The notes: a model not told the origin generated them from the letters alone. A stretch of 64,000 nt of DNA from Novosphingobium chloroacetimidivorans (GCF_014204535.1 NZ_JACHLR010000002.1:248001-312000); one strand, 5' to 3'; counted from the first letter of the stretch, positions 27,619-37,415 are shown. A program made the numbers and translations.

Positions 27619-29223
27619 ATGCGCGGCGAGGAGTCGGATTACGTGATCGTGGGCGGCGGCAGCGCCGGGTGCGTACTGGCCAGCCGGCTCTCGGCCGACC
27701 CGCGCAACCGCGTGGTGCTGCTGGAGGCAGGCGGCGAATCCGGCGGGTTCTGGAACCGCATGCCCGCCGCCGGGATGAAGCACCTGGGCACCGAACGCGA
27801 CTGGCTGTTCGTCACCGAGCCCGATCCCTCGCTCAACGGGCGGCAGGGCTACTGGAGCGCGGGGCGGCTGCTGGGCGGCGGCTCGGCGGTCAACGGCATG
27901 ATCTACATCCGCGGCGACCGGCGCGACTACGACCAGTGGGCGCACGATCTGGGGTGTACCGGCTGGTCGTGGCACGATGTGCTGCCTTACTTCCGCAAGT
28001 CCGAAGGCTACACCGGCGAGCCAAGCCAGACCCACTCCAACCTGGGCCCGCTGGGCGTCAGCAAGCTGCGCATGGAGCACCCGCTGACCCGCACCTTCAT
28101 CGAGGCCTGCGAACAGTACGGGCTGCGTCACGTGGAGGACTACTGCGCCGGCGATGTCGACGGCGCCTTCACCATGCTGGTCACGCAGGCAGGCGGCCAG
28201 CGTTCCAGCGCCGCGCGCGCGTTTCTCGACGACGCACGCAAGCGGCCGAACCTGAGCGTGGTCACCGGCGCACTGGTCGACAAGGTCATGATCGAGGGCG
28301 GCCGCGCCACCGGCGTTCGCTATCGCCAGGACGGAAAGGCGCATACCGTCCTGGCGCGCGGCGAGGTGATCGTCAGCGCCGGCGCGCTGCAATCGCCCGC
28401 GGTGCTGATGCGTTCCGGGCTGGGACCGACCGAGCAGTTGCAGGCGCTCGGCATCGAAGTCGTGCGCGTTATGCCCGAAGTCGGGCGCAACCTGCAGGAG
28501 CATGCGAGCTTCCACTCGGTCTTCCAGGTGGATACGCCGACTTGGAACATGCTTATGAAGCCGGTCACTCTCGCGCGCGAGTTCCTGCGCTACGTGGTGA
28601 GCAGCAGCGGCTTGATGACGATCGCGCCGGTGGAGGCGATGGCCTACTTGCGTTCGCGCCCCGAGCTGGATTTCCCCGACATCAAGCTCTCGTTCGGGCT
28701 GATGGCGAACAACGCGGCGACTCGCAAACCGCATGAGGTGCCCGCGGTGGTGGTCTTCGCCAACGTCGCCAAGCCGCAGAGCCGGGGCGAGATCCGCCTG
28801 CGCAGTGCCGATCCGGCGGACAAGCCGGTGATCGACCATCGCCTGCTCGGCAGCGAGGCCGATATCGCGGCGCTGATCGCCGGGACCAAGAAAGTGCAGG
28901 AGATCTTCCGCATGCCGGCGCTGGCCAGGCACGTCGTCGCCCCGCTCGCGCCTTCGCCGATGCCGATGAGCGATGGCGAGTGGGAGCAGGCGATCCGCAA
29001 CTCGGCCGGGATCGGCTATCACCCCGTGGCGACCTGCCGCATGGGCGGGGATGCAGGCTCGGTCGTCGATCCGCGGCTGCGGGTGCGCGGGGTGGATCGA
29101 CTGCGCGTGGCGGATGCCTCGATCATGCCGGTGATGCCCGCGGCCAACACCAACGCGCCCTCGATCATGGTGGGCGAGAAGGCGGCGGACATGATCCTGG
29201 AGGATGCACGGGTCCTGGCGTGA
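27619..29223 (+). CDS. GMC family FAD oxidoreductase (choline dehydrogenase-like)
   Basis: A 534-residue flavoenzyme. It has an FAD-binding Rossmann motif at the N-terminus ([17 protein letters not shown]), [15 protein letters not shown] (GMC signature 1), and [18 protein letters not shown] (signature 2). The C-terminus has the His/Asn pair ([13 protein letters not shown] and [14 protein letters not shown]). ATG 27619 follows AAGGAG at 27606-27611 with good spacing. The substrate is an alcohol, but choline is not certain: no betaine aldehyde dehydrogenase or BetI regulator is adjacent. Confidence 0.92.
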   Translation: MRGEESDYVIVGGGSAGCVLASRLSADPRNRVVLLEAGGESGGFWNRMPAAGMKHLGTERDWLFVTEPDPSLNGRQGYWSAGRLLGGGSAVNGMIYIRGDRRDYDQWAHDLGCTGWSWHDVLPYFRKSEGYTGEPSQTHSNLGPLGVSKLRMEHPLTRTFIEACEQYGLRHVEDYCAGDVDGAFTMLVTQAGGQRSSAARAFLDDARKRPNLSVVTGALVDKVMIEGGRATGVRYRQDGKAHTVLARGEVIVSAGALQSPAVLMRSGLGPTEQLQALGIEVVRVMPEVGRNLQEHASFHSVFQVDTPTWNMLMKPVTLAREFLRYVVSSSGLMTIAPVEAMAYLRSRPELDFPDIKLSFGLMANNAATRKPHEVPAVVVFANVAKPQSRGEIRLRSADPADKPVIDHRLLGSEADIAALIAGTKKVQEIFRMPALARHVVAPLAPSPMPMSDGEWEQAIRNSAGIGYHPVATCRMGGDAGSVVDPRLRVRGVDRLRVADASIMPVMPAANTNAPSIMVGEKAADMILEDARVLA

Positions 29224-29227
29224 CGAT

Positions 29228-29316
29228 GGTTCCTCCCCGGCACGTGTTGCGTATCGGCGCAGGCCCCTTCCGTCACGCGCTTCGCGCGCGCAACCTCCCC
29301 GTACCGGCGAGGAACC
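29228..29316. repeat. Short inverted repeat between convergent genes
   Basis: GGTTCCTCCCCGGCAC (29228-29243) is the imperfect complement of GTACCGGCGAGGAACC (29301-29316), enclosing about 57 bp. It lies exactly between the convergent stops of the GMC and DUF1489 genes. It could serve both as a terminator and as a decayed member of the CCTCCCC repeat families. Confidence 0.45.
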
Positions 29317-29711
29317 TAGACCAGCCCTAGCTTCGCCAGCTCGCCGACGAGCCGCGCGGGCAGCACGTCGCCGGCGTCTTCCCCATCGCCCAGGTCGCGC
29401 GGGGCGTCCTCCGGGTCGAGATAGCGCCAGCCCTGGTGCGCGCGTCGCGGTCGGGTGTGCACCGCGATCAACCTGGGTTCGAGCCGGATGTGCCAGCGCC
29501 CGTCCTCGCGCTGGTCGAACCCGAGCAACGGCGAGCGGCCGATCAGCACATGCTCGAAAATCCAGTAGAGCGAGCCGCCCGCCATCTCCTCGTGCCGCTT
29601 GGGCAGGTAGCGGGTGGTCATCAGCGCCTCATGCGGATGGCTCTCCAGCCAGGCCTTGAGGCTGGCCGGGCTCTCGGCTCCGTAGGCAATCTTGGTCATG
29701 TGGAGGGGCAT
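29316..29711 (-). CDS. DUF1489 family protein
   Basis: A 131-residue cytosolic protein of unknown function, common in Alphaproteobacteria. Family-like features are MTKIAYGAESPASLKAWL near the start, then MTTRYLPKRHEEMAGGSLYWI and HVLIGRSPLLGF, and a C-terminal RLVAVHTRPRRAHQGWRYL-like region. ATG 29711 (MPLHMTK) fits the family N-terminus better than ATG 29699. A longer upstream frame would run into the 142-bp repeat and is rejected. It is convergent with the GMC gene. Confidence 0.8.
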   Translation of the reverse strand: MPLHMTKIAYGAESPASLKAWLESHPHEALMTTRYLPKRHEEMAGGSLYWIFEHVLIGRSPLLGFDQREDGRWHIRLEPRLIAVHTRPRRAHQGWRYLDPEDAPRDLGDGEDAGDVLPARLVGELAKLGLV

Positions 29712-29754
29712 CTGGAGTATGTAGAGCCGACAAGGCGGTTTTGAAGCTGCCCGA

Positions 29755-29896
29755 GATCCTCCCCTGCAAGGGGAAGGGGATCGCTCGCGCAGCGAGTGGT
29801 GGAGGGATGTCACCGCCGGCGTATCGCGCAGTTGAGAGGGTTACACCCCTCCGTCAGCCGCTTCGCGTCTGCCACCTCCCCTTGCAGGGGAGGATC
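29755..29896. repeat. 142-bp MITE-like element, copy B
   Basis: GATC plus CCTCCCCTGCAAGGGGAAGG at the left and CCTCCCCTTGCAGGGGAGG plus GATC at the right. The interior GGAGGGATGTCACCG mirrors ACACCCCTCCGTCA. It fills the gap upstream of the DUF1489 gene and ends 11 bp from the mgtE stop. Confidence 0.75.
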
Positions 29897-29906
29897 CAAG
29901 ACGGCC

Positions 29907-31337
29907 TCAAGCGAGGCCCGTGAGCACCGCCAGGCCGAGGAAGCTGAAGAAACCCATCACGTCCGTCGCCATGGTCACGAACACCGCGGACGACACCGCC
30001 GGATCGACGTTGAACCGGTCGAGCGTCACCGGCACCAGGATCCCGGCGAGGCCCGCGATCAGGTTGTTGATGACCATGGCCATGGCGATCACCGCACCCA
30101 GCAACGGGTTGCCGAAAATCAGGGTGGTGCCCACGCCGATCAGCACGCCAAGCACTGCGCCGTTCGTCATCGCGATCCGCAACTCGCGCCAGATCATCCG
30201 TTTGGTGTTGGAACTGGTGAGCTGATTGGTCGCCAGCGCGCGCACGGCCACCGCCAGGGTCTGGGTGCCGGCATTGCCGCCCATGCCAGACACGATCGGC
30301 ATCAGCACCGCCAGCAGCGCCAGCTTGGCGATCGCGCCCTGGAACAGCCCGACCACCGAGGCGGCGATCATCGCCGTGCCCAGGTTCACCACCAGCCAGA
30401 TCAGGCGAGTGCGCACGGTGAGCAGAATCGGCTCGTTGATGTCACCGTCGCCCGCACCCGAGAGCAGCAGCGCGTCCTCGCCCGCTTCCTCCTGGATGAT
30501 GTGGACCACGTCGTCGACGGTGATCTGACCGACCAGCCGCCCGGATTCATCGACCACCGCGGCCGAGATCAGCGCGTACTTCTGGAAGCGGAGCGCGACC
30601 TCTTCCTGATCCATCATGACCGGGATCAGCGTCTGCTCGCGCTTCATCACGTCGGCCAGCGGGATCGAGCGGGGCGTGCGCAGGATCCAGGAAAGCAGGC
30701 AAGTCCCGATCGGATGGTGCAGATGATCGACGATGAACACCTCCCAGAAATCGGTGGGAAGGTGGCGCTGTTCGCGCAGGAAATCGATGAGGTCGCCCAC
30801 CGACATCGACTCCGGCACCGCCACGAATTCGCGGCTCATCAAGCGGCCGGCGGACTCGTCGGGATAGGCGAGCGCGGCCTCGATCGCCGCGCGGTCCTCG
30901 GGATCGAGCTCGGCCAAGACAGCCTGCTGGTCCTCGCGGTCGAGATCCTCGATCATCGCGACGGCATCGTCGGTGTCGAGCTGCTCGGCGATCTCGGCGA
31001 CGACGTCGGCGGGCAGGCCGTCGAGCAGCGCCTCGCGCACCCAGTCGTTCAGCTCGGCGATCACCTCGACGCCCATCAGGTCGCTGATCGCGCGGGCGAG
31101 GTCGAGGCGCTGGTTCTCGTCGAATAGCTCGAACAAGTCTGCGATGTCGGCCGGATGCAGCGGCTCGACGAGGTTGTAGACGCGATCGAAGTCCTCGTCC
31201 TCCAGCGCGTCGCGGACGTTGCGCAGGAACTCGGGCTTCAGCCGGTTGTCCTCGTCGTGGTGCTCGTTCTCGGAAGACGCGTCGTCGGCGTGGCTCACGC
31301 CTTCGACCAGTTCGTCCTCGAGATGCTCTGCTGCCAT
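29907..31337 (-). CDS. mgtE: Magnesium transporter MgtE
   Basis: A 476-residue Mg2+ channel/transporter. The acidic N-terminal domain (about 30-160: HPADIADLFELF, DTDDAVAMIEDLDRED) and two CBS domains (about 165-290) form the cytosolic Mg2+ sensor. Five hydrophobic segments follow, with the pore-lining signatures PIVSGMGGNAGTQTLAVAVRAL and NLIAGLAGILVPVTL. Length is typical. The start ATG 31337 lies 134 bases from the divergent cyclophilin gene. It is not in an operon. Confidence 0.95.
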   Translation of the reverse strand: MAAEHLEDELVEGVSHADDASSENEHHDEDNRLKPEFLRNVRDALEDEDFDRVYNLVEPLHPADIADLFELFDENQRLDLARAISDLMGVEVIAELNDWVREALLDGLPADVVAEIAEQLDTDDAVAMIEDLDREDQQAVLAELDPEDRAAIEAALAYPDESAGRLMSREFVAVPESMSVGDLIDFLREQRHLPTDFWEVFIVDHLHHPIGTCLLSWILRTPRSIPLADVMKREQTLIPVMMDQEEVALRFQKYALISAAVVDESGRLVGQITVDDVVHIIQEEAGEDALLLSGAGDGDINEPILLTVRTRLIWLVVNLGTAMIAASVVGLFQGAIAKLALLAVLMPIVSGMGGNAGTQTLAVAVRALATNQLTSSNTKRMIWRELRIAMTNGAVLGVLIGVGTTLIFGNPLLGAVIAMAMVINNLIAGLAGILVPVTLDRFNVDPAVSSAVFVTMATDVMGFFSFLGLAVLTGLA

Positions 31338-31418
31338 TGGTCAGCGGTCTACGCGGGTGGGCTTCAAAAGCAACCGCCGATGGTGCGGTGCAGCGGCGGT
31401 GTCATGCGCGGAGCAAAG

Positions 31419-31446
31419 GTGACATCGCCGGCACAGCCCCTATATG
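31419..31446 (+). promoter_or_regulatory. Probable promoter of the cyclophilin gene
   Basis: GTGACA (31419-31424) and TATATG (31441-31446) are separated by 16 bases, close to the alphaproteobacterial housekeeping pattern. They lie 26 bases upstream of ATG 31472. AGGAGA at 31461-31466 is the ribosome binding site. Confidence 0.4.
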
Positions 31447-31471
31447 CACGGCCGACCTACAGGAGACTCCC

Positions 31472-31927
31472 ATGGCCGACGAATACCTGAACCTGCAGCT
31501 GACCACTGGCGACGTGAAGATCAAGCTGCGCCCCGACCTCGCGCCCGGCCATGTCGAGCGGATCAAGGAGCTCGCCAGCGAGGGCTTCTACGACGGCGTG
31601 AAGTTCCACCGCGTGATCGATGGCTTCATGGCGCAGGGCGGCTGCCCCAACGGCACCGGCACCGGCGGCTCCGACAAGCCCGACCTCAAGGCCGAGTTCA
31701 ATGCCGAGCCGCACGTGCGCGGCGTGTGCTCGATGGCCCGCACCAGCGCGCCCAACTCGGCCAACAGCCAGTTCTTCATCGTGTTCGACGATGCGACCTT
31801 CCTCGACAAGCAATACACCGTCTGGGGCCAGGTCGTCGAAGGCATGGAAAACGTCGACGCTCTGCCCAAGGGCGAGCCGCCGCGCGAGCCCGGCCAGATC
31901 GTCAAGGCGACCGTCACCGAAGGCTGA
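31472..31927 (+). CDS. ppiB: Peptidyl-prolyl cis-trans isomerase, cyclophilin type
   Basis: A 151-residue cyclophilin with no signal peptide, so probably cytoplasmic. It has the active-site Arg and Phe region FYDGVKFHRVIDGFMAQGGC (His-Arg, Phe-Met-Gln), the SMARTSAPNSANSQFFI stretch, and VWGQVVEGMENV. ATG 31472 follows AGGAGACTCCC. It is followed by a strong perfect hairpin, so transcription is probably monocistronic. Confidence 0.94.
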   Translation: MADEYLNLQLTTGDVKIKLRPDLAPGHVERIKELASEGFYDGVKFHRVIDGFMAQGGCPNGTGTGGSDKPDLKAEFNAEPHVRGVCSMARTSAPNSANSQFFIVFDDATFLDKQYTVWGQVVEGMENVDALPKGEPPREPGQIVKATVTEG

Positions 31928-31935
31928 TCCCCGAT

Positions 31936-31965
31936 ACGTCGACCCGGGCCAGCCCGGGTCGACGT
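31936..31965 (+). terminator. Perfect 14-bp hairpin after the cyclophilin gene
   Basis: ACGTCGACCCGGGC (31936-31949) pairs exactly with GCCCGGGTCGACGT (31952-31965) around a two-base CA loop, starting nine bases after the stop codon. Only a weak T stretch follows (CGATT), so it may be a terminator or a repeat-derived stem that stabilises the mRNA end. Confidence 0.55.
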
Positions 31966-32054
31966 CGATTCCCGCGCGGCAGCCCCGGAACAGGACGATC
32001 CTGGTCCATGCGGGCACTGGCGGACATGTCATAGCTCTGGCAGATACGCTGCCG

Positions 32055-33173
32055 ATGCTCGCACCTTCCCGCTTCTTCGCCGCTACCGCCATTGCCACCT
32101 TGCTGGGTGGCTGCGTCGTGACCAAGGCCCCCCTGCCTGACCTGACGCAGGCGCATGGGCCGTGTGTCGACCAGGGCGGCGGCTGGTGCGGCTTTACCCG
32201 CGATGCTGCCACAGTCTTGTGGCCTTATGGCCAATTGGCCACGAACGCCTACTGCGACGATAACGACATCTTCGATCTGCCGCCCGGATACACCGTGGTG
32301 CGCCGCCTGCCCACGCAGGACATCTGCGATCTGGAGCGCGCCGCCGCCGCCGGTGACGAGGCCGCGAAGGCCAAGCTGAAGCCGATCCGCAAGGCCGAAG
32401 CCAAGTTGAAGACGCACGGTTTCAACTACGCCGTCTACGACAAGCGCAACAGCGCAGGTGCGCTGGAGCGCCGGGTCATCGCCTTTCGTGGCACCGACAC
32501 CAAGCAACTGGCCGACTGGTTCTATGGCAACCTGGGCGGCACCCAGCGCGAGCAGGGCCTGGAACTCTACAGGGAAGAGCGCGCGAGGCTCGATGCGAAC
32601 GGTGGCAAGGGTGTGCCGATCGCCGTCACGGGACACTCGCTGGGCGGTGCGATCGCCATCCAGGTCTCATTGGAGAACCCGGGCGTTGACGCTTTCGTGT
32701 TCAACACCTCGCCGCGCTACACCTTGATCCAGCCCAACGCGAACCGGCGCGTCGCGATCTCGGAGCGGGGAGATATCCTGGAAGTCCTGCGCAGCCGCTC
32801 GATGCCGGTGCGCCAGGACATGCTGATCATCAACTGCCGCCCTACCGAGAGCGGGGTCAAGGCGCATGCCATTCGCGATCTCGCGGCTTGCGTCACCTGG
32901 ATCGCGGCGAAGACAGACCCCGGGGCCAAGGCGTCTGTTTTGACCAACAAGCTGATCCAGCCGGCAGGTGAGGTCGCCAATCTGAATTGGGGACTCCCGC
33001 CCACGCCGACCGCGCAAGCCCAGGTCGTGGCGCAGTCGGAAAAGCTGGATGCGCGCAAGGAGGCGCAGAAGCACAGCGGTCGCCTCAAGCGGGAACGCCG
33101 TTCGAAGTCCGCGCTGCAGCCCGCGCCGGTGCCCCAGCCGTTGCCGACCGCGACAGCGACGCCGAAGCCTTAG
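32055..33173 (+). CDS. Lipase-like alpha/beta-hydrolase lipoprotein
   Basis: A 372-residue protein with a probable lipoprotein signal (TLLGGC, Cys20). A central class-3-lipase-like domain has VIAFRGTDTKQLADWFYGNLGG before the nucleophile elbow GHSLGG (Ser195), followed by FNTSPRYTLI. The expected Asp and His lie further on, but I cannot place them confidently. The C-terminal 70 residues are Lys/Arg-rich, then Pro/Thr-rich and low complexity, possibly a periplasmic linker. It is convergent with the S9 peptidase gene. The substrate is unknown; lipid or ester hydrolysis at the envelope is likely. Confidence 0.78.
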   Translation: MLAPSRFFAATAIATLLGGCVVTKAPLPDLTQAHGPCVDQGGGWCGFTRDAATVLWPYGQLATNAYCDDNDIFDLPPGYTVVRRLPTQDICDLERAAAAGDEAAKAKLKPIRKAEAKLKTHGFNYAVYDKRNSAGALERRVIAFRGTDTKQLADWFYGNLGGTQREQGLELYREERARLDANGGKGVPIAVTGHSLGGAIAIQVSLENPGVDAFVFNTSPRYTLIQPNANRRVAISERGDILEVLRSRSMPVRQDMLIINCRPTESGVKAHAIRDLAACVTWIAAKTDPGAKASVLTNKLIQPAGEVANLNWGLPPTPTAQAQVVAQSEKLDARKEAQKHSGRLKRERRSKSALQPAPVPQPLPTATATPKP

Positions 33174-33179
33174 CTTGGC

Positions 33180-33201
33180 CGGCTGCGCGAGGCCGCAGCC
33201 G
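33180..33201. terminator. Hairpin between convergent genes
   Basis: CGGCTGCG (33180-33187) pairs with CGCAGCCG (33194-33201) across a six-base loop, seven bases after the lipase stop. A second small stem CATCCG/CGGATG follows. There is no T-tract, so intrinsic termination is uncertain. Confidence 0.4.
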
Positions 33202-33239
33202 CTGCGCTCCCATCCGGATCGGATGAGAGCGCACTGACT

Positions 33240-35432
33240 CTACTTCGCCGCCGCCGCCTTCGCCGCATCGACGCCGAGCTGGTCGAACAGGAACATCGTC
33301 ATGTCGGTCTGCTGCGCGATCACTTCGTCCAGCGACGAGCCCTGGCCATGGCCCGAGCTCGCCGAGGTACGCAGCAGGATCGGCGCCTTGGACGATGTCG
33401 CCGCCTGCAGCGCCGCGGCGAACTTGCGCGAGTGGAACGGGTTCACGCGCCCGTCGTTGGCGCCGGTCATCAGCAGCACCGCTGGGTAGGCAGTGCCCTT
33501 CACCACGTGATGGTAGGGCGAGTAGGCGTAGAGCGCCTTGAACTGCGCCGGATCCTTCACCGTGCCGAACTCGGTGACGTTGAACGCACCGTTGGGATCG
33601 AGTTCGACGCGCAGCATGTCGTAGATGCCCACCTGGGCGATCACCGCCTTGGCGAGGTCCGGATGCTGGGTGATCTGCGCCCCCATCAGCAGGCCACCGT
33701 TGGAGCCGCCCTGCAGCGCCAGCTTGTCGCGGCTGGTGTAGCCTTGCGCGATCAGCGTCTGCGCGGCCGCGGTGAAGTCGTCGAACACGTTCTGCTTCTT
33801 GGTCAGCATGCCCTGCTGGTGCCAGGTCTCGCCATACTCGCCGCCGCCGCGGATGTTGGCGAGCGCGTAGATCATGCCCCCATCGAGCAGCATGCGCGTG
33901 CGCGCCGCAGAGAAGCCCGGCGACATGTTCACGCCGTATCCGCCGTAGCCGTAGAGCAGCAGCGGGTTCTTGCCGTCGAGCCTGGTGCCTTTCTTCATCA
34001 CCAGCGTGACCGGAACCTTGGTGCCGTCCTTGGAGGTGGCGAAGATCTGCTTCACTTCGGTATCGGCGTAGGACACCGAGGTGGTCATCCGGATCGCGGT
34101 CGGCGTCGATTTCATCGTCGCCGCACTCCATCGCAAGTAATGGGGCGGCTGCGTGTAGCCATTGACGTCGTAGAGCACGTCTCCGCCAGGCAGCGCGACG
34201 ATGTTGCTGACGGAGGAGACCGGCGGCACGTCCAGCGCACCCAGGTCCTTGCTGGCGAGGTCATAGATGCCGACCGAGTTCGGCCCGCCGGCGATGCGGG
34301 TGACGAACAGCTTGCCGTTGGCCAGCACCAGCGGCTCGTCCGACTGGCCGCCGTCGACGATCGCCGCATCGGTGCGCGCCGGCACGATCGCCTGCGCCTT
34401 GGCGAAACCGCCGGTGTATGGCGCGGCGAGCTTCACGACCTTGCCCATCGGCGCATCCTTGCGCGAGACGCCATAGACCGTGCCGTCCCGCGCGATCACC
34501 GCGCCACCGATCACACGGTCCTCGTACTCGGCGATCTTGCGCGCCTTGCCATCGGGCGTCAGCACATAGTGCAGCCACTGGCCGCCATCGCCCCACTGCA
34601 CGGAGGCGAGCGCCGCCTGGCCATGCTCCGCATTGCTGAGGAAGATCTCGGCCGTGCGGGGAATGCCGTCCTTGCCGCTCAGCACCAACTTGTCCTGCGT
34701 CACCGGCGTGGCGAGCACGTGCAGGTAGGCGTTCTGGTTGAAGTGCCACTCGGTCTCGGGACTGGTCTTGCGATCGGGAAAGCGCGTATACCAGAAACCT
34801 TTGCCGTCCGCGGTCCAGGCGAGCGAGCCACCAGCGGTGGGGAACTGCACGCGGTCTATCGGCGCCTCGACCTCCTTGCCGGTCGCGGCGTCGTAGATGT
34901 GCAGCGTGCCGTCCTCGCTGCCGTTCTGCGAGATCGAGACCGCGACCTTGCTGCCGTCGGGCGAGGGCACGAACCAGTCGATCGCGGTGTGGCCGCTCGG
35001 GTCCATGGTGTTGGGATCGACCAGCGGCTTGCGTGTCGCCGGATCGGCGGCGCCGTTCAGCGTCACCAGCATCGTCTGCTGCAGCGCCGGGTCGGTATAG
35101 GCCGCGAAGGTCCGGTCGCCGGCGTGGTGCAGGCCGGAGAACGCGGGCGAGCGATCCTTGAACATGCGCGTCAGCTTGGCGGCCACGGCGGCCCGGCCCG
35201 GCAGCGCATCGAGGTAGGCGCGCGTGCGCTGGTTCTGCGCCTCGCTCCACGCCGTGACCTTGGGATCGGCCGCGTTCTCCAGCTCCCGATAGGGGTCGGC
35301 GACCTGCTGGCCCTGGATGCTGTCCGAGGTGGTGCCGGCGGGAAACGGCGGCGGTGGCGGCGGCGCAGCTGCGGTCAGGACGAGGAGCGCGGCACTGCCG
35401 GCCAGGCCGAGGGCGAGCGTACGTCGAGCCAT
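33240..35432 (-). CDS. Prolyl oligopeptidase family serine peptidase (S9A)
   Basis: A 730-residue secreted peptidase. It has an N-terminal signal peptide (LALGLAGSAALLVLTAAAP), then a start of PYRELENAADPKVTAWSEAQN typical of prolyl oligopeptidase. A beta-propeller region (about 90-450) is followed by the catalytic domain with the nucleophile motif QGGSNGGLLMG, the Asp region MTGANDGRVNPFHS and the His region SSGHGQGSS. It probably cleaves short proline-containing peptides in the periplasm. It is convergent with the lipase-like gene; a LysR gene lies upstream on the same strand. Confidence 0.94.
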   Translation of the reverse strand: MARRTLALGLAGSAALLVLTAAAPPPPPPFPAGTTSDSIQGQQVADPYRELENAADPKVTAWSEAQNQRTRAYLDALPGRAAVAAKLTRMFKDRSPAFSGLHHAGDRTFAAYTDPALQQTMLVTLNGAADPATRKPLVDPNTMDPSGHTAIDWFVPSPDGSKVAVSISQNGSEDGTLHIYDAATGKEVEAPIDRVQFPTAGGSLAWTADGKGFWYTRFPDRKTSPETEWHFNQNAYLHVLATPVTQDKLVLSGKDGIPRTAEIFLSNAEHGQAALASVQWGDGGQWLHYVLTPDGKARKIAEYEDRVIGGAVIARDGTVYGVSRKDAPMGKVVKLAAPYTGGFAKAQAIVPARTDAAIVDGGQSDEPLVLANGKLFVTRIAGGPNSVGIYDLASKDLGALDVPPVSSVSNIVALPGGDVLYDVNGYTQPPHYLRWSAATMKSTPTAIRMTTSVSYADTEVKQIFATSKDGTKVPVTLVMKKGTRLDGKNPLLLYGYGGYGVNMSPGFSAARTRMLLDGGMIYALANIRGGGEYGETWHQQGMLTKKQNVFDDFTAAAQTLIAQGYTSRDKLALQGGSNGGLLMGAQITQHPDLAKAVIAQVGIYDMLRVELDPNGAFNVTEFGTVKDPAQFKALYAYSPYHHVVKGTAYPAVLLMTGANDGRVNPFHSRKFAAALQAATSSKAPILLRTSASSGHGQGSSLDEVIAQQTDMTMFLFDQLGVDAAKAAAAK

Positions 35433-35531
35433 GATGTTCCCTGTGTCGTTATTCCGGGTGCAGGTGATAGGCCCGTGGTGCGCGGATCGACAAGCGGCGT
35501 GTGAGTACGCGTGACGGGTGAGGCCGGCGCT

Positions 35532-36416
35532 CTACAAGCCCGCCTTCAGCAGCCACTCGTGGAAGATCTTCACCGGACGGCTTTCCAGGTCCTTCTGGCG
35601 GCAGATGAACCAGTAGCGGTAGGGGCTTTCGACATCGATGTCGTAGAGCACCGCCAGCCGATCGTCGCCCGCACGGCGGAAGTGGTCGTCGTGCATGATG
35701 GCGATGCCGAGGCCTTGCGCGGCCGCTTCGAGCACCAGCTGGCCCGAGTTGAAGCGGTCGACCGAAGCAGGCTCCAGCTTCTTCATGCCGAGCGCCGCCT
35801 TCCAGGCATCGAAGCTGTCGGGCAGGTCGTTGTGGATCAGGATCGTCTGGCGCGAAAGCTTGGCCTGGTCGGGCACCTCGCCCAGTTCCTTGGCGACCTG
35901 CTTCGAGACGATCGCGTAGACCTTGTTGTGGTCCAGCTGCACCGAATAGAAGGCGGGATCGGGCGCCTTGGCGAGGATGATCGCGCAGTCGAGAGAGTCG
36001 CCGACCTGAGACTCCAGGTTGGGGCCGGTCTCGATGTCGATGTGCAGGCGCGGATGCAGCTTGCGCAGTTCGGGCAGGCGCGGGAACAGCCGCTGGCCGC
36101 CGAACAGCGAGGGCACGCCCAGGTGCAGGCGCAGGACCTGGCCGCGATCGATCTGCGCCTCGACCGCCTCGGCCAGCTCCTCCAGCTTGGGGGCGATGGC
36201 GTTGTAGAAGGCGTGGCCTTCATCGGTCAGCTTCATCGACTGGTGCTGGCGGGTGAACAGCCGCTTGCCGGTGAAGTCCTCAAGCGCGGCCACGCGCCGC
36301 GACAGCGCGGAGGGCGACAGCGCCAGCTCGCTCGCCGCCGCCTTGGCCGAGCCTAGCCGGACCACGCGCACGAACGCCTCGAGCGCGCGCAAGGGGGGAA
36401 GGCGGCGAACTACCAC
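35532..36416 (-). CDS. LysR family transcriptional regulator (GcvA-like)
   Basis: A 294-residue regulator with an N-terminal winged helix-turn-helix (LRALEAFVRVVRLGSAKAAASELALSPSALSRRVAALE, residues about 9-45) and a C-terminal periplasmic-binding-like effector domain. The RRLPPLRALEAF start and the hinge LRLHLGVPSLFGG fit the GcvA branch. It lies about 100 bases upstream of the S9 peptidase gene on the same strand and 67 bases downstream of corC. The target is not evident. Confidence 0.9.
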   Translation of the reverse strand: MVVRRLPPLRALEAFVRVVRLGSAKAAASELALSPSALSRRVAALEDFTGKRLFTRQHQSMKLTDEGHAFYNAIAPKLEELAEAVEAQIDRGQVLRLHLGVPSLFGGQRLFPRLPELRKLHPRLHIDIETGPNLESQVGDSLDCAIILAKAPDPAFYSVQLDHNKVYAIVSKQVAKELGEVPDQAKLSRQTILIHNDLPDSFDAWKAALGMKKLEPASVDRFNSGQLVLEAAAQGLGIAIMHDDHFRRAGDDRLAVLYDIDVESPYRYWFICRQKDLESRPVKIFHEWLLKAGL

Positions 36417-36483
36417 CGGACCGCCGGTTCGGGCAGGACTCGGCCCAGGGTTCGCCGGGACGTGCCGGTCGGGCTATTCAGGG

Positions 36484-37407
36484 TCACTCTCCCTCACTTC
36501 GGTCGGCCATCGCTTCGACCGGCGGGTGCAGCCGCAGCCGGCTTACGTGGCGTTCGTTGCCTTGGGTGACCTCCAGGCGCCAGCCGCTCTCATGCTCCAG
36601 GATCTGGCCGACCTGGGGCACTTGCTCGGCCAGCACGAAGGCGAGGCCGCCCAGAGTATCGACGGCTTCCTCCACTTCGGCAAGGCGGGGGTCGATCTTC
36701 TCCGCAACCTCCTCCAGCTCCAGCCGGGCGTCCGCGTCCCACATGCCGTCCTCCAGCGCGACCAGCAGGATTTCGGGCGCGTCGTCGTGCTCGTCCTCGA
36801 TCTCGCCGACGATCTCCTCGACCAGGTCCTCGATGGTGATGATGCCGTCCGTGCCGGAATACTCGTCGATCACTACCGCCAGATGGATGCGCTTGGCGCG
36901 CATGTCGGCCAGCACGTCGAGCGCGCCGCGCGCCTGCGGCACGAACAGCGGCTGGCGCAGCAGCGTCGTCCAGTCCACCGGCGGCACGTTGCCGCGCGCG
37001 AGAATGGGGAACACGTCCTTGATGTGGATCATGCCGCGCACCTCGTCGAGCGACTCGCCGTAGACGGGCATGCGGCTGTGCCCGTGCTCGGCGAAGGCCT
37101 CGACCACTTCGTCCCAGCTGGCCGATGCGGGTATGGCGATGATGTCGCCGCGCGGCACGGCGACGTCGTCGGCGTCGTGCTCGGAGAAGTGGAGCAGGTT
37201 GCGCAGCATCTGGCGCTCGAGCGGCGAGAGGTCGCCGCTCTGGTCCTGGCTGTCCTCGCCTTCGTGCTCGTTGATGACGTCCTCGATCTGCGAGCGCAGC
37301 GACTGGTCGACATCGGAGACGAACATCCGGCGGATCACCCGCCAGATCGAGCCACTACTGTCCGGATCTCCCTGTCCGGAGTCGGTGTGGCGGCCATTCT
37401 CGGCCAT
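36484..37407 (-). CDS. corC: CorC/HlyC family CBS-domain protein
   Basis: A 307-residue cytosolic protein with two CBS domains (about 75-200: VPRGDIIAIPASASWDEVV, HSRMPVYGESLDEVRGMIHIKDV, LAVVIDEYSGTDGIITIEDLVEEIVGEIEDEHD) and a C-terminal CorC_HlyC (transporter-associated) domain. It has no membrane DUF21 part, so it is CorC-like. It is eight bases downstream of ybeY, a standard alphaproteobacterial pairing. The usual next gene, lnt, is absent here; a LysR gene follows instead. Confidence 0.93.
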   Translation of the reverse strand: MAENGRHTDSGQGDPDSSGSIWRVIRRMFVSDVDQSLRSQIEDVINEHEGEDSQDQSGDLSPLERQMLRNLLHFSEHDADDVAVPRGDIIAIPASASWDEVVEAFAEHGHSRMPVYGESLDEVRGMIHIKDVFPILARGNVPPVDWTTLLRQPLFVPQARGALDVLADMRAKRIHLAVVIDEYSGTDGIITIEDLVEEIVGEIEDEHDDAPEILLVALEDGMWDADARLELEEVAEKIDPRLAEVEEAVDTLGGLAFVLAEQVPQVGQILEHESGWRLEVTQGNERHVSRLRLHPPVEAMADRSEGE

Positions 37408-37415
37408 CGTGTGAT

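Noticed and set aside
31419..31446. Second CCTATATGC promoter-like motif at 13571-13579 before glutamate dehydrogenase
   Set aside because: The TATATG there has no -35 hexamer at acceptable spacing, so only the cyclophilin copy is listed.
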